Positions 42,788 through 51,106 of a stretch of 64,000 bases of DNA are shown in pieces. Every line of letters starts with the position of its first letter. Position 1 is the first letter of the stretch. The notes beneath the pieces were generated by a model. The model made no database searches and was not told the origin of the DNA. It saw only the letters and a list, made by a program, of their open reading frames with translations. The position numbers were made by a program, and so were the translations under genes. The DNA is from Bizionia myxarmorum (GTDB lineage Bacteria; Bacteroidota; Bacteroidia; Flavobacteriales; Flavobacteriaceae), in the NCBI RefSeq assembly GCF_008086205.1, contig NZ_VSKK01000002.1, forward strand, positions 310,001 to 374,000. Reading direction: 5' to 3'.

Positions 42788-44785
42788 ATGAAAAAGTTTA
42801 TAATATACAGTATAAGCTTCTTTTTTAGTGCATTTATTTATGCACAGGAAAAAGAGGCTACTATTGAAAAGGATACCACGCAACTCCAAGAAGTCATTTT
42901 AATTGGTCAGCGTAAATTAAGTAAGTATCGTCAAGAAAAAACCTTATCCAGCATTGATGATTATTTAGAAAAATCAAACAAAATCACCATGATAAAACGT
43001 GGTAATTATGCTTGGGAACCTACAATGAACAACATGAGTAGTGAGCGTTTAAATGTCACTATTGATGGAATGCAGATATTTGGAGCCTGTACAGACAAAA
43101 TGGATCCGATAACCTCTTATGTAGATGTTTCTAATTTAGAAAAAGTAACGGTGGGTTCTGGTCAAGAGGGAACGGAACATGGCCATGCTATTGGCGGTGG
43201 AATAGATTTAAAATTACCACAATCTAAATATTATGGAAATGGGTTTAAATCCAGTGTGGATTTGGGTTATGAAACCAATGGAAATTACCGAACTGCCGGA
43301 TTGGATGTAGCATATTCTGGAAATAAGGTCTATATAAATGTAGATGGTATTTATAGGAAATCAGACAATTACGATGCCGGAAACAGCAAGGAAGTCTTGT
43401 ATTCACAATTTGAAAAATACAATGTATCCCTTCAAGGTGGTTATAAAATAAGTAACAATCATTCATTGGATGCCAATCTTATTTATGACAAAGCTTCGGA
43501 TGTTGGTTATCCAGCATTACCCATGGATGTTTCCTTGGCTGAAGCTTTAATTTCATCGGTGACGCATATTTATAAAAACGATTCTACTTTCGTCAAGTCA
43601 TGGGAATCCAAAGTGTATTTTAATACCATTACGCATATTATGGACGATTCTAAACGGCCAAATGTACCAATCCGTATGGATATGCCAGGCTGGAGTGATA
43701 CGTACGGTTTTTATTCCAAGGTGAATTTACAAGAAAATAAACATAATTTATCATTCAATTTAAATGGATTTTACAACCGTTCTTTAGCTGAAATGACGAT
43801 GTATCCAAATGATCCGAATCAGCTTGCTATGTTTATGTATACCTGGCCGGATATTAGAACTTTATATTCTGGAATTTATGCCAAAGATGCTTTAAGCATT
43901 AGTGCTAATGAAACTATAACTATATCAACGCGTTTAGGTTTTCATAATAATACGATTGGCGATCAAGTGGGTTTAGAAAGTCTGCAGATATTTTACCCTG
44001 AATTAACAGATAGTAAAGACCGATTTTTAAAGAGTTTCGCGGCCGATTATCAACTAAAAACCAAAAAGTATGACGCTAGTTTTGGAGTTGGTTATGGTGA
44101 ACGTGCGCCATCCGTTAGTGAAGGTTATGGTTTTTTCTTATTTAATAGTTTTGATAACTACGATTACATAGGAAATCCAACCATGAATAATGAAAAGGCG
44201 TTAGAAGCTAATGCTAAAGCAAATTATTACATCAATCGTTTTAAAATAGGCGTTGAAGCCTCTTATTTCTATATCATGGATTATATTATTGGTGAAATAG
44301 ATCCCACTTTAAGTGCCATGACTATTGGTGCCAACGGTGTTCGCGTTTATAGCGCTTTAGATAATGCTACGATATTTGATGTTTTTGTAAACAGTAGTTA
44401 TGAGATTACAGAGACATTATCAGTTAATGGAACGGTTGGTTACAATTATGGATCTGGAAGTAATGGCGAAAACTTACCGCTTATCAAACCATTCTCTTAT
44501 GTTGCCGAAATGGCTTATTATACGGCTGCATTTAATGCATCAATACAATTAGAAGGGAATGGGAACCAAAGTCGTTATAGTAGCTATTACGGCGAAGATA
44601 ACACCGCAGCCTACGCTATTTTAAATTTGAATTTAGGAAATATTATTTACTTGAAGAATAATAAGATGATTTTGAAATATGGCGTTGAAAATATATTAGA
44701 TGCTAACTATTCAACTTATGCGGATTGGAATAATATTCCACGTCAAGGACGGAATTTTTATGCGAATGTGTCTTATGTATTCTAA
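42788..44785 (+). CDS. TonB-dependent receptor, OprC/NosA-like, probably for copper
   Basis: A 665-residue receptor: signal peptide (about 1-19), a plug (about 45-170) with GGGIDLKL and a beta-barrel ending in Phe (VSYVF). The plug contains GACTDKMDP with a CxxxM pair (Cys101, Met105), matching the copper-binding CxxxM of OprC-type receptors; NosA, an OprC homologue, supplies copper for NosZ. The barrel has Met-rich loops (EMTMYPND, LAMFMY). Position between nos and cco clusters fits copper supply to both enzymes. The receptor call is certain, copper is a strong inference. Confidence 0.85.
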   Translation: MKKFIIYSISFFFSAFIYAQEKEATIEKDTTQLQEVILIGQRKLSKYRQEKTLSSIDDYLEKSNKITMIKRGNYAWEPTMNNMSSERLNVTIDGMQIFGACTDKMDPITSYVDVSNLEKVTVGSGQEGTEHGHAIGGGIDLKLPQSKYYGNGFKSSVDLGYETNGNYRTAGLDVAYSGNKVYINVDGIYRKSDNYDAGNSKEVLYSQFEKYNVSLQGGYKISNNHSLDANLIYDKASDVGYPALPMDVSLAEALISSVTHIYKNDSTFVKSWESKVYFNTITHIMDDSKRPNVPIRMDMPGWSDTYGFYSKVNLQENKHNLSFNLNGFYNRSLAEMTMYPNDPNQLAMFMYTWPDIRTLYSGIYAKDALSISANETITISTRLGFHNNTIGDQVGLESLQIFYPELTDSKDRFLKSFAADYQLKTKKYDASFGVGYGERAPSVSEGYGFFLFNSFDNYDYIGNPTMNNEKALEANAKANYYINRFKIGVEASYFYIMDYIIGEIDPTLSAMTIGANGVRVYSALDNATIFDVFVNSSYEITETLSVNGTVGYNYGSGSNGENLPLIKPFSYVAEMAYYTAAFNASIQLEGNGNQSRYSSYYGEDNTAAYAILNLNLGNIIYLKNNKMILKYGVENILDANYSTYADWNNIPRQGRNFYANVSYVF

Positions 44786-44814
44786 AACGGTGTAAATATA
44801 ATGTATTAAGAAAA

Positions 44815-44845
44815 GGAGCTTTCAATGTAAATTGGAAGCTTTTTT
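44815..44845. terminator. Bidirectional terminator between the receptor and cco operons
   Basis: AGCTTTCAA pairs with TTGGAAGCT (one G-U) and is followed by T7 on the plus strand and an AAAAGGAG-rich flank on the other. It separates the converging receptor gene and the minus-strand cco operon. Confidence 0.8.
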
Positions 44846-45546
44846 TAATGGCAATCTATTTCGCTAGAAACGTTTTCCACAACTGGGGCAGGCGAGAGGT
44901 AAGGAATTCCTAAACCTAATCCACGAAGAATAAAGAGTAAACCAATAATAACAACAAAAATAGGAATGGCTTTCTGAATGCGCTGTTTAATGGTCGCGTT
45001 TAGAAACTTTCCTAAATAAATGGCAGTCGTCATTAATGGAATGGTTCCAAGTCCAAATAAAGCCATATAAAGCACACCTTGAAAGGCATTAGCACTTGCT
45101 AAAGATCCAAAAACAGCCATATACACTAATCCACAAGGAAGAAACCCGTTTAAGAAACCAATGGTTAAAAATGTATCGGCAGTTTTCTTTTTCAGAGCCG
45201 CACCTAAACCCGATTTAATTCGAGATATTACTTTATGAAGTGGTTTTGAAAAATTGTATTTATTAAATATTTTGGAAGGAATCAGAATAACAACAATCAT
45301 TAAAACGCCTATAATAATGGAGAGTTGTTGTTGTAATCCAAAAATGTAGAGACTTTTACCAATAAGTCCAAAGATGAGACCAATAATACTATAAGCTAAA
45401 ATACGACCAAAATGATAAAGCGCAATTTGGGTTATTTTCCGTGTGGAATTCGTTCTATCTACCGGCAACATAAACGCTATTGGGCCGCACATACCAACGC
45501 AGTGAAAACTACCTAGTAAACCCAATACAAGCGCCGACCATAACAT
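44845..45546 (-). CDS. TauE/SafE-like (CcoH-type) membrane protein of the cbb3 cluster
   Basis: A 233-residue protein with six membrane helices, beginning LLGSFHCVGMCGPIAFMLPV with a Cys pair (CVGMC) in the first helix, and GFLNGFLPCGLVYMA further on. This is the sulfite-exporter/urease-accessory-like family that ends cbb3 clusters and has been linked to copper delivery or cytochrome maturation. The stop-to-start spacing with fixH is one base. Cysteines in the membrane suit metal transport; the true substrate is unproven. Confidence 0.82.
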   Translation of the reverse strand: MLWSALVLGLLGSFHCVGMCGPIAFMLPVDRTNSTRKITQIALYHFGRILAYSIIGLIFGLIGKSLYIFGLQQQLSIIIGVLMIVVILIPSKIFNKYNFSKPLHKVISRIKSGLGAALKKKTADTFLTIGFLNGFLPCGLVYMAVFGSLASANAFQGVLYMALFGLGTIPLMTTAIYLGKFLNATIKQRIQKAIPIFVVIIGLLFILRGLGLGIPYLSPAPVVENVSSEIDCH

Positions 45547-45547
45547 G

Positions 45548-45994
45548 TTAATAGGTTATTTCTTTTTTAAAACGATAAGATTTTCCTTCATAATCCCAAT
45601 CAATAATAAGGTTCCATCGACCACCTAACAAACGATTGTCAGGTATGAGCAAATTTTGATTTGATAATGAAATAGGCATTTCAAAATCAAATTGTTTGTC
45701 AGATGGTCGGTATAGGAACACTTTTCCTGTTATTTCAGAAATATCTAACGAATCAGGAAAGGTAACAAGGATGCCTTCATTGGTTTGTTTCCAACGAATA
45801 TTTTGCGCTAAACTATTTCCATTTTGCTCCTTTTCCATATTACCTTGAACTTTAAGTTCTTGTTGGTAATAATCTTCAGTGACCAAGTCATGTTCATATT
45901 TTTTGTCAATATTCATTTTTATCACAAAAAACATGATAAAGCAAATGAAACCTACTAAAGCTAGAACCATACCAGTTCCCCAATTTATTTTCAT
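45548..45994 (-). CDS. ccoH: FixH/CcoH family protein
   Basis: A 148-residue protein with a single N-terminal membrane helix (about 7-26) followed by the family motif DLVTEDYYQQELKVQ (about 36-50) and a periplasmic beta-rich domain. FixH/CcoH supports assembly and stability of cbb3 oxidase, possibly with the copper ATPase CcoI. It lies between ccoG and the TauE-like gene in the typical order. Confidence 0.88.
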   Translation of the reverse strand: MKINWGTGMVLALVGFICFIMFFVIKMNIDKKYEHDLVTEDYYQQELKVQGNMEKEQNGNSLAQNIRWKQTNEGILVTFPDSLDISEITGKVFLYRPSDKQFDFEMPISLSNQNLLIPDNRLLGGRWNLIIDWDYEGKSYRFKKEITY

Positions 45995-46041
45995 ATTAGT
46001 TACCGTAAAACGGTTTTTTATTTAAGCGTTAAATTCAACTT

Positions 46042-47466
46042 TTAATTATAACTCCTAGGTCCTAAAAAGTTAACGGTTTCGGTTTCTATAAGCTCGTCAT
46101 TGCTGTAAACCTCAATCATTAAACGATTTTTATCACCACTCAATTCATTCTGATCAATTTCAATGAATAACGTTCCTTGAGATAGTCCTTGAGCTGGCAC
46201 ATTAAAGGTTTCAGCATTGGATACTATTTTAATAGTTCCATCAAATTTTCGCAATTTAAAATGGATGTTTTCAATTTCTTTAGTGGTTTTATTAACCAAT
46301 TTAAAGGTGAAAACATTACTAATAATAGAACCTTCTTTATGTTCGTATAATTGACCAGGCAATCTTAAAATATTGGCTTCAACATCATTTCGAAGCAATA
46401 ACATCCCCGATAAAACGCCAAATAGAATAAATAAAACTGCTATATATCCTTTTAAACGTGGTGTTAACTTGAATTTTTCTTTCTTCTCAATTTCATCTTC
46501 ACTGGCATAACGAATTAAGCCCTTTGGAAGATTAATGCTTTCCATAATATGGTCGCATTCATCAATACAAGCAGTACAGTTAACACATTCTAATTGCGTT
46601 CCGTTACGAATATCAATTCCGGTAGGACAAACATGAACGCATTGTAAACAATCAATACAGTCGCCATGACCTAAAGCGTCACGATCCTCATTTTTTCGGA
46701 ATGTTTTTCTACCATTTTCACCTTCACCACGCTTATGATCATAAGCAACAATAATGGATTTATCATCTAAAAGAACACCTTGTAAACGTCCATAAGGGCA
46801 TGCTATAATACAAACTTGTTCTCTAAACCAAGCAAATACAAAATAGAATACGCCGGTGAATATTAATAAGGGTGCTAACGTACCAATATGTTTGGTTGGA
46901 CCATCAGTAATGTGTGAAATAAGCTTATCACTACCAATTAAATAGGCTAAAAATACATTAGCTATTAAAAATGAAATAACTAAAAATATAAACCATTTAA
47001 GCAGTCGTTTTCTAATCTTTTCAGCATTCCAAGGCTGCTTATCTAATTTACGTTGTTTATTTCTATCGCCGTCAATCCAATATTCAATACGACGGAAAAC
47101 CATTTCCATAAAGATGGTTTGCGGACAAATCCATCCGCAGAAAATACGGCCAAATCCCACTGTAAAAAGCGCAATAAAAATAACGCCAATCAGCATGGAG
47201 ATAACAAACAAATAAAAATCTTGTGGCCAAAATGGGAATCCAAATATGTTAAAACGGCGCTCTAAAATGTTAAACATTAAGAACTGATTCCCGTTTATTT
47301 TAATAAAAGGGGCAACAAATAGGAAAGCTAATAAAACATAACTCACTATTTTACGCCACTCATAGTATCTACCGCTCGGCTTTTTAGGATATACCCATGC
47401 GCGTTTACCTTGATCATCTAATGTACCAATGGTATCTCTAAATGATTCATTTTCTGGAGTTTCCAC
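46042..47466 (-). CDS. ccoG: CcoG (FixG), cbb3 oxidase accessory iron-sulfur protein
   Basis: A 474-residue membrane protein with about five helices and a ferredoxin-like domain holding two 4Fe-4S motifs (CIDCLQCVHVCPTGI and CVNCTACIDECDH), plus the CPQTIFMEM and ACPYGRLQG segments. CcoG is a cupric reductase needed for copper insertion into cbb3 oxidase. The C-terminal ~110 residues form an immunoglobulin-like periplasmic domain. The frame opens with GTG at 47466; no ATG precedes. Confidence 0.95.
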   Translation of the reverse strand: METPENESFRDTIGTLDDQGKRAWVYPKKPSGRYYEWRKIVSYVLLAFLFVAPFIKINGNQFLMFNILERRFNIFGFPFWPQDFYLFVISMLIGVIFIALFTVGFGRIFCGWICPQTIFMEMVFRRIEYWIDGDRNKQRKLDKQPWNAEKIRKRLLKWFIFLVISFLIANVFLAYLIGSDKLISHITDGPTKHIGTLAPLLIFTGVFYFVFAWFREQVCIIACPYGRLQGVLLDDKSIIVAYDHKRGEGENGRKTFRKNEDRDALGHGDCIDCLQCVHVCPTGIDIRNGTQLECVNCTACIDECDHIMESINLPKGLIRYASEDEIEKKEKFKLTPRLKGYIAVLFILFGVLSGMLLLRNDVEANILRLPGQLYEHKEGSIISNVFTFKLVNKTTKEIENIHFKLRKFDGTIKIVSNAETFNVPAQGLSQGTLFIEIDQNELSGDKNRLMIEVYSNDELIETETVNFLGPRSYN

Positions 47467-47491
47467 TATGCTTTTATTTTAAGAATTGAAA

Positions 47492-48457
47492 TTAATTTTC
47501 GACAGAAGCTACAGGGTCAGTATTAACCTCTGCATCTTCTACTGGAACATCTTCTTTTGGTGTGTCTTGAACTGGTGCATTTTCATCTACCCAAATATCG
47601 CCTTCCGCTTCTTTCGGGTTCGCGGCTGTTTTACCTTGAAATGTTAATACATAACTTCCAACTTGAGCCATTTCTAATGGCGACAAACTTTGCTTCCAGG
47701 AAATCATTCCTTTACCAGCTCTACCACCTTCAACTAAAGTTTTAAATACGTTTTTTATTCCACCACCTAAAATCCAATAATTATCGGTTAGGTTGGGGCC
47801 AATACCACCACCACCATCAGCCATATGACAGGCTACACAGTTAGCTTCAAAAATGGCCATACCAGCTTTAAGATCTGAAGCATCTGTTAGTAATTCAACA
47901 GTATTAATATCTACTAAACCTTTGGTGTTTTTCTTATATTCTTCAATATCTATGGCAGCTTGTGCATATTCTGTTTCTAATTCATCATATTGATTATCGG
48001 CATCAAAAACGTGATATTTCACTAAATAAACAGCAGCAAAAACAATAGAAGCATAAAAACTGTAAATCCACCAGGGCGGTAAGTTATTATCTAGCTCACG
48101 AATACCATCATAGTTATGGTCTAAAATAATATCGTGCTCCTCTTCCATTGATTTTGAATCCAAGGATTTGGTGTATATTTTTTGGAACCATGCTTGAAAT
48201 TTAGGATTTCTAACTTTCTGCACATCATAGCGTGCTTTTCCTTCAGCATCTAAACTCTGATATAGAATGTTATCCATAGAACTAACAATGGCTTCAATAC
48301 CTATAAGTAATATAAGTACAAATATTAAAAATAGCATAACTAAAGGCTCCTCAATGAAAGCTGGTTGATGGCCAGAATCTATAAAGAACTCTGCTAATAA
48401 AGCTATAAGGAAAAATAAAACGGGTATCCGAACCCAAGCTGGGATTAACTGTCTCAT
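47492..48457 (-). CDS. ccoP: CcoP, mono-haem subunit of cbb3 oxidase
   Basis: A 321-residue cytochrome subunit: two N-terminal membrane helices (about 9-25, 38-58), a third at about 133-150, then one cytochrome c domain with CVACH (about 213-217) and the distal Met in GKGMISWKQ. Proteobacterial CcoP has two haem c sites; only one is seen here, as is usual in Bacteroidota. The Pro/Asp/Glu-rich C-terminus (about 285-321) is low-complexity. It overlaps the ccoQ end by 4 bases. Confidence 0.92.
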   Translation of the reverse strand: MRQLIPAWVRIPVLFFLIALLAEFFIDSGHQPAFIEEPLVMLFLIFVLILLIGIEAIVSSMDNILYQSLDAEGKARYDVQKVRNPKFQAWFQKIYTKSLDSKSMEEEHDIILDHNYDGIRELDNNLPPWWIYSFYASIVFAAVYLVKYHVFDADNQYDELETEYAQAAIDIEEYKKNTKGLVDINTVELLTDASDLKAGMAIFEANCVACHMADGGGGIGPNLTDNYWILGGGIKNVFKTLVEGGRAGKGMISWKQSLSPLEMAQVGSYVLTFQGKTAANPKEAEGDIWVDENAPVQDTPKEDVPVEDAEVNTDPVASVEN

Positions 48458-48642
48458 AATTCTTCGTGGTTTTGGTCGTTATCTAATGGTATATTACTTA
48501 CAGTGTCTATATAATCTTTTTTCGCGGTTACAACCCACCAAAATAAGACTACAAAAAAGATGAAAAATATGAGCAATGAGATAATAGGATATATCTCAAT
48601 TCCTGCAATACTATCCATATGATTTTTTACAAACTTTAACAT
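48454..48642 (-). CDS. ccoQ: CcoQ-like small subunit of cbb3 oxidase
   Basis: A 62-residue protein with one membrane helix (about 18-38, LLIFFIFFVVLFWWVV) and a short charged C-terminus. Its position between ccoNO and ccoP and its size identify it as CcoQ, which stabilises the oxidase. There is little sequence conservation in this family, so the call rests on context. Confidence 0.85.
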   Translation of the reverse strand: MLKFVKNHMDSIAGIEIYPIISLLIFFIFFVVLFWWVVTAKKDYIDTVSNIPLDNDQNHEEL

Positions 48643-48660
48643 AGTTTATTTATTTTATGG

Positions 48661-50835
48661 TTATTCTTCTAAATCTTTTACATTTATATCAGTTCCTAAT
48701 CGTTGTAAGTAGGCAATGATAGCTACAATTTCACGATTACGCATTTCTATAAAATCTTCACCACCTGCAGCTTTATCAGCTTCATAACTAGAGGCAAAAT
48801 CTGGATCTGTATACAAATTCTTCTCAATTTTAGTACCCTGTGCTAGCATATTTGCTTGCGCATTTTCAATGTCTTCATCAGAATAAGGAACCCCTAATGT
48901 TACCATGGCTCTTAATTTGGTTTCAGTATTGGATTTATCCAATTCATCAGTAATCATCCATTTATAAGATGGCATAATAGAACCTGAAGAGGTACTTTGT
49001 GGATCGTACATGTGGTTGAAATGCCAGTTATCCGAATACTTACCACCAATTCGGTGTAAATCTGGACCTGTACGTTTAGAACCCCATAAGAATGGATGAT
49101 CATATACAAACTCTCCAGCTTTAGAGTAATCGCCATAACGTTCTACTTCACTTCTAAAAGGTCTTACCATTTGCGAGTGACAACCCACACAACCTTCACG
49201 TATGTATATATCACGACCTTCTAATTCTAAAGGCGTATAAGGTTTCACACTACTAATGGTTGGAATATTCGATTTAACCATAATGGTTGGTACAATTTGT
49301 ACAATACCACCTATTAAGATAGCAATTGTTGCGTAGATAGTCAACCTAATTGGCTTTCTTTCTAACCATGAGTGCCATCCTTCACCACCAACACGGGTTT
49401 TAGACACATTTTGTAATGCTGCTGCTTCGGCTAACTCATCCGTAACAGGACTACCATTTCTTACCGTTGCAATGACGTTATAAACTAATACTAACATACC
49501 TGTTAGATAAAGCGTTCCACCAATAGCACGCATCCAATACATAGGCATGATCTCTGTTACAGTTTCTAAAAAGTTACCGTAAGTAAGTGTGCCATCTGGG
49601 TTGAATTGTTTCCACATACTTGCTTGTGTGAATCCAGCAACGTAAAGTGGTAAAGCATACATAATAATACCTAATGTTCCAATCCAGAAATGTAAATTGG
49701 CTAAACCTATAGAGTATAATTTCGTTTTAAATAAGCGCGGTATTAACCAATATATCATACCGAAAGCCAAGAATCCGTTCCAAGCTAAAGCACCCACGTG
49801 AACGTGTGCAATAATCCAGTCTGTAAAGTGACCAATGGCGTTAACGTTTTTCAAAGAAAGCATAGGGCCTTCAAAAGTTGCCATCCCGTAACCGGTAATT
49901 GCTACAACCATAAATTTTAAAACTGGATCGGTTCGTACTTTATCCCAAGCACCACGGAGTGTTAATAATCCATTTATCATACCACCCCAAGATGGCATTA
50001 ATAGCATAACAGAGAATGCAACACCTAAATTTTGTGCCCATTCAGGAAGCGCTGTATAAAGTAAGTGGTGCGGTCCAGCCCAGATATAAATAAAAATTAA
50101 AGACCAGAAGTGAATAATAGATAGACGATAGGAGTAAACCGGTCTGTTCGCTGCTTTAGGAACAAAATAATACATTAATCCTAAAAATGGCGTTGTTAAA
50201 AAGAAAGCCACCGCGTTATGTCCATACCACCATTGTACTAATGCATCTTGAACACCTGCATATACCGAATAACTTTTAAAAGCACTAACAGGCACTTCTA
50301 AACTGTTGAAAATGTGAAGTACGGCAACCGTTACAAATGTGGCAATATAAAACCAAATTGCTACATATAAGTGGCGTTGTCTTCTTCTAATCATTGTACC
50401 AATTAAGTTGGCGCCAAAAACGACCCAAACTATGGCTATGGCTATATCAAAAGGCCATTCTAATTCGGCATATTCTTTAGAGGTAGAAAAACCTAAAGGC
50501 AAGGTAATGGCTGCTCCAACAATAATAAGCTGCCAACCCCAAAAGTTAATTTTACTTAACATATCGCTATACATTCTAGCTTTTAACAAACGTTGGGTAG
50601 AATAGTAAACACCAGCGAAGATGGCGTTTCCAACGAATGCGAAAATCACAGCGTTGGTATGCAATGGTCTTAATCTACCAAAACTTAACCAGGAAATACC
50701 ATCTGTTAAGTTTGGAAATAGAAATAGAAAGGCTAAAAGTAAGCCTACGATCATTCCTACAACTCCCCAAAATATGGTGGCATAGAGGAAATTTTTAACG
50801 ATCTTATTATCGTAATAGAATTGTTGTACTTCCAT
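48661..50835 (-). CDS. ccoNO: CcoN-CcoO fusion, catalytic subunit of cbb3 oxidase
   Basis: A 724-residue protein. Residues ~1-490 are CcoN (12 helices; HTNAVIFAFVGN, WYGHNAVAFFLTTPFLG and HVHVGALAWNGF hold haem and CuB histidines). After a linker and another helix, residues ~520-724 are CcoO with EGCVGCHSQMVRPF (haem c) and distal Met in GSIMPSYKWM. The enzyme reduces oxygen with high affinity and pumps protons. Start at ATG 50835 (MEVQQFYYD); a longer frame upstream overlaps ccoS and is rejected. The fusion is typical of Bacteroidota. Confidence 0.96.
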   Translation of the reverse strand: MEVQQFYYDNKIVKNFLYATIFWGVVGMIVGLLLAFLFLFPNLTDGISWLSFGRLRPLHTNAVIFAFVGNAIFAGVYYSTQRLLKARMYSDMLSKINFWGWQLIIVGAAITLPLGFSTSKEYAELEWPFDIAIAIVWVVFGANLIGTMIRRRQRHLYVAIWFYIATFVTVAVLHIFNSLEVPVSAFKSYSVYAGVQDALVQWWYGHNAVAFFLTTPFLGLMYYFVPKAANRPVYSYRLSIIHFWSLIFIYIWAGPHHLLYTALPEWAQNLGVAFSVMLLMPSWGGMINGLLTLRGAWDKVRTDPVLKFMVVAITGYGMATFEGPMLSLKNVNAIGHFTDWIIAHVHVGALAWNGFLAFGMIYWLIPRLFKTKLYSIGLANLHFWIGTLGIIMYALPLYVAGFTQASMWKQFNPDGTLTYGNFLETVTEIMPMYWMRAIGGTLYLTGMLVLVYNVIATVRNGSPVTDELAEAAALQNVSKTRVGGEGWHSWLERKPIRLTIYATIAILIGGIVQIVPTIMVKSNIPTISSVKPYTPLELEGRDIYIREGCVGCHSQMVRPFRSEVERYGDYSKAGEFVYDHPFLWGSKRTGPDLHRIGGKYSDNWHFNHMYDPQSTSSGSIMPSYKWMITDELDKSNTETKLRAMVTLGVPYSDEDIENAQANMLAQGTKIEKNLYTDPDFASSYEADKAAGGEDFIEMRNREIVAIIAYLQRLGTDINVKDLEE

Positions 50836-50839
50836 AATT

Positions 50840-51028
50840 TTAATTACTCTTTTTGGTTTTATTAGTTTGTTCTTGGTTGTCTTTAACAAGTTCGTCTTCA
50901 AACAGCATGCGGACAGATGGGGTGTAGTCATCGTCAAATTGGCCGTTTCTTACCGCTATTACAAAAGCAATAAAGAAGCCCACAGCTACTACGATACTGA
51001 TAGTCAATAATATATAAATAGCACTCAT
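50840..51028 (-). CDS. ccoS: CcoS, cbb3 oxidase assembly protein
   Basis: A 62-residue protein: one membrane helix (about 2-22, SAIYILLTISIVVAVGFF) and the family tail AVRNGQFDDDYTPSVRML. CcoS is needed to insert haem and copper in cbb3 oxidase. Start at ATG 51028 is preferred over the ATG at 51049, because the latter lies within the -7 promoter element (51054-51047) and the family begins MSxIY. It is the first gene of the cco operon. Confidence 0.92.
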   Translation of the reverse strand: MSAIYILLTISIVVAVGFFIAFVIAVRNGQFDDDYTPSVRMLFEDELVKDNQEQTNKTKKSN

Positions 51029-51046
51029 ACCTAATGAAGTTAAGGT

Positions 51047-51054
51047 CAAAATTA
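51047..51054 (-). promoter_or_regulatory. -7 promoter element of the cco operon
   Basis: On the minus strand TAATTTTG matches TAnnTTTG, 19 bases before the ccoS ATG (51028). Its distance from the FNR-type box centre is the same 29.5 bases as at hemN and nos. Confidence 0.78.
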
Positions 51055-51076
51055 CAGTCTTAATATACTCAAAAAT

Positions 51077-51090
51077 ATGATAAAAATCAT
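51077..51090 (-). promoter_or_regulatory. FNR-type box in front of the cco operon
   Basis: ATGATAAAAATCAT holds TGAT-N4-ATCA. It lies between ccoS and the end of ccoI and points to the ccoS promoter by its spacing. Confidence 0.85.
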
Positions 51091-51106
51091 ATTCGGTTAT
51101 TTGGAA

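Noticed and set aside
50836-50937. 34-residue N-terminal extension of CcoN-CcoO
   Set aside because: The extension overlaps ccoS, is not membrane-like and does not fit the family; ATG 50835 gives the usual start.
51029-51049. Upstream ATG of ccoS
   Set aside because: It lies within the -7 promoter element and would precede the predicted transcription start.
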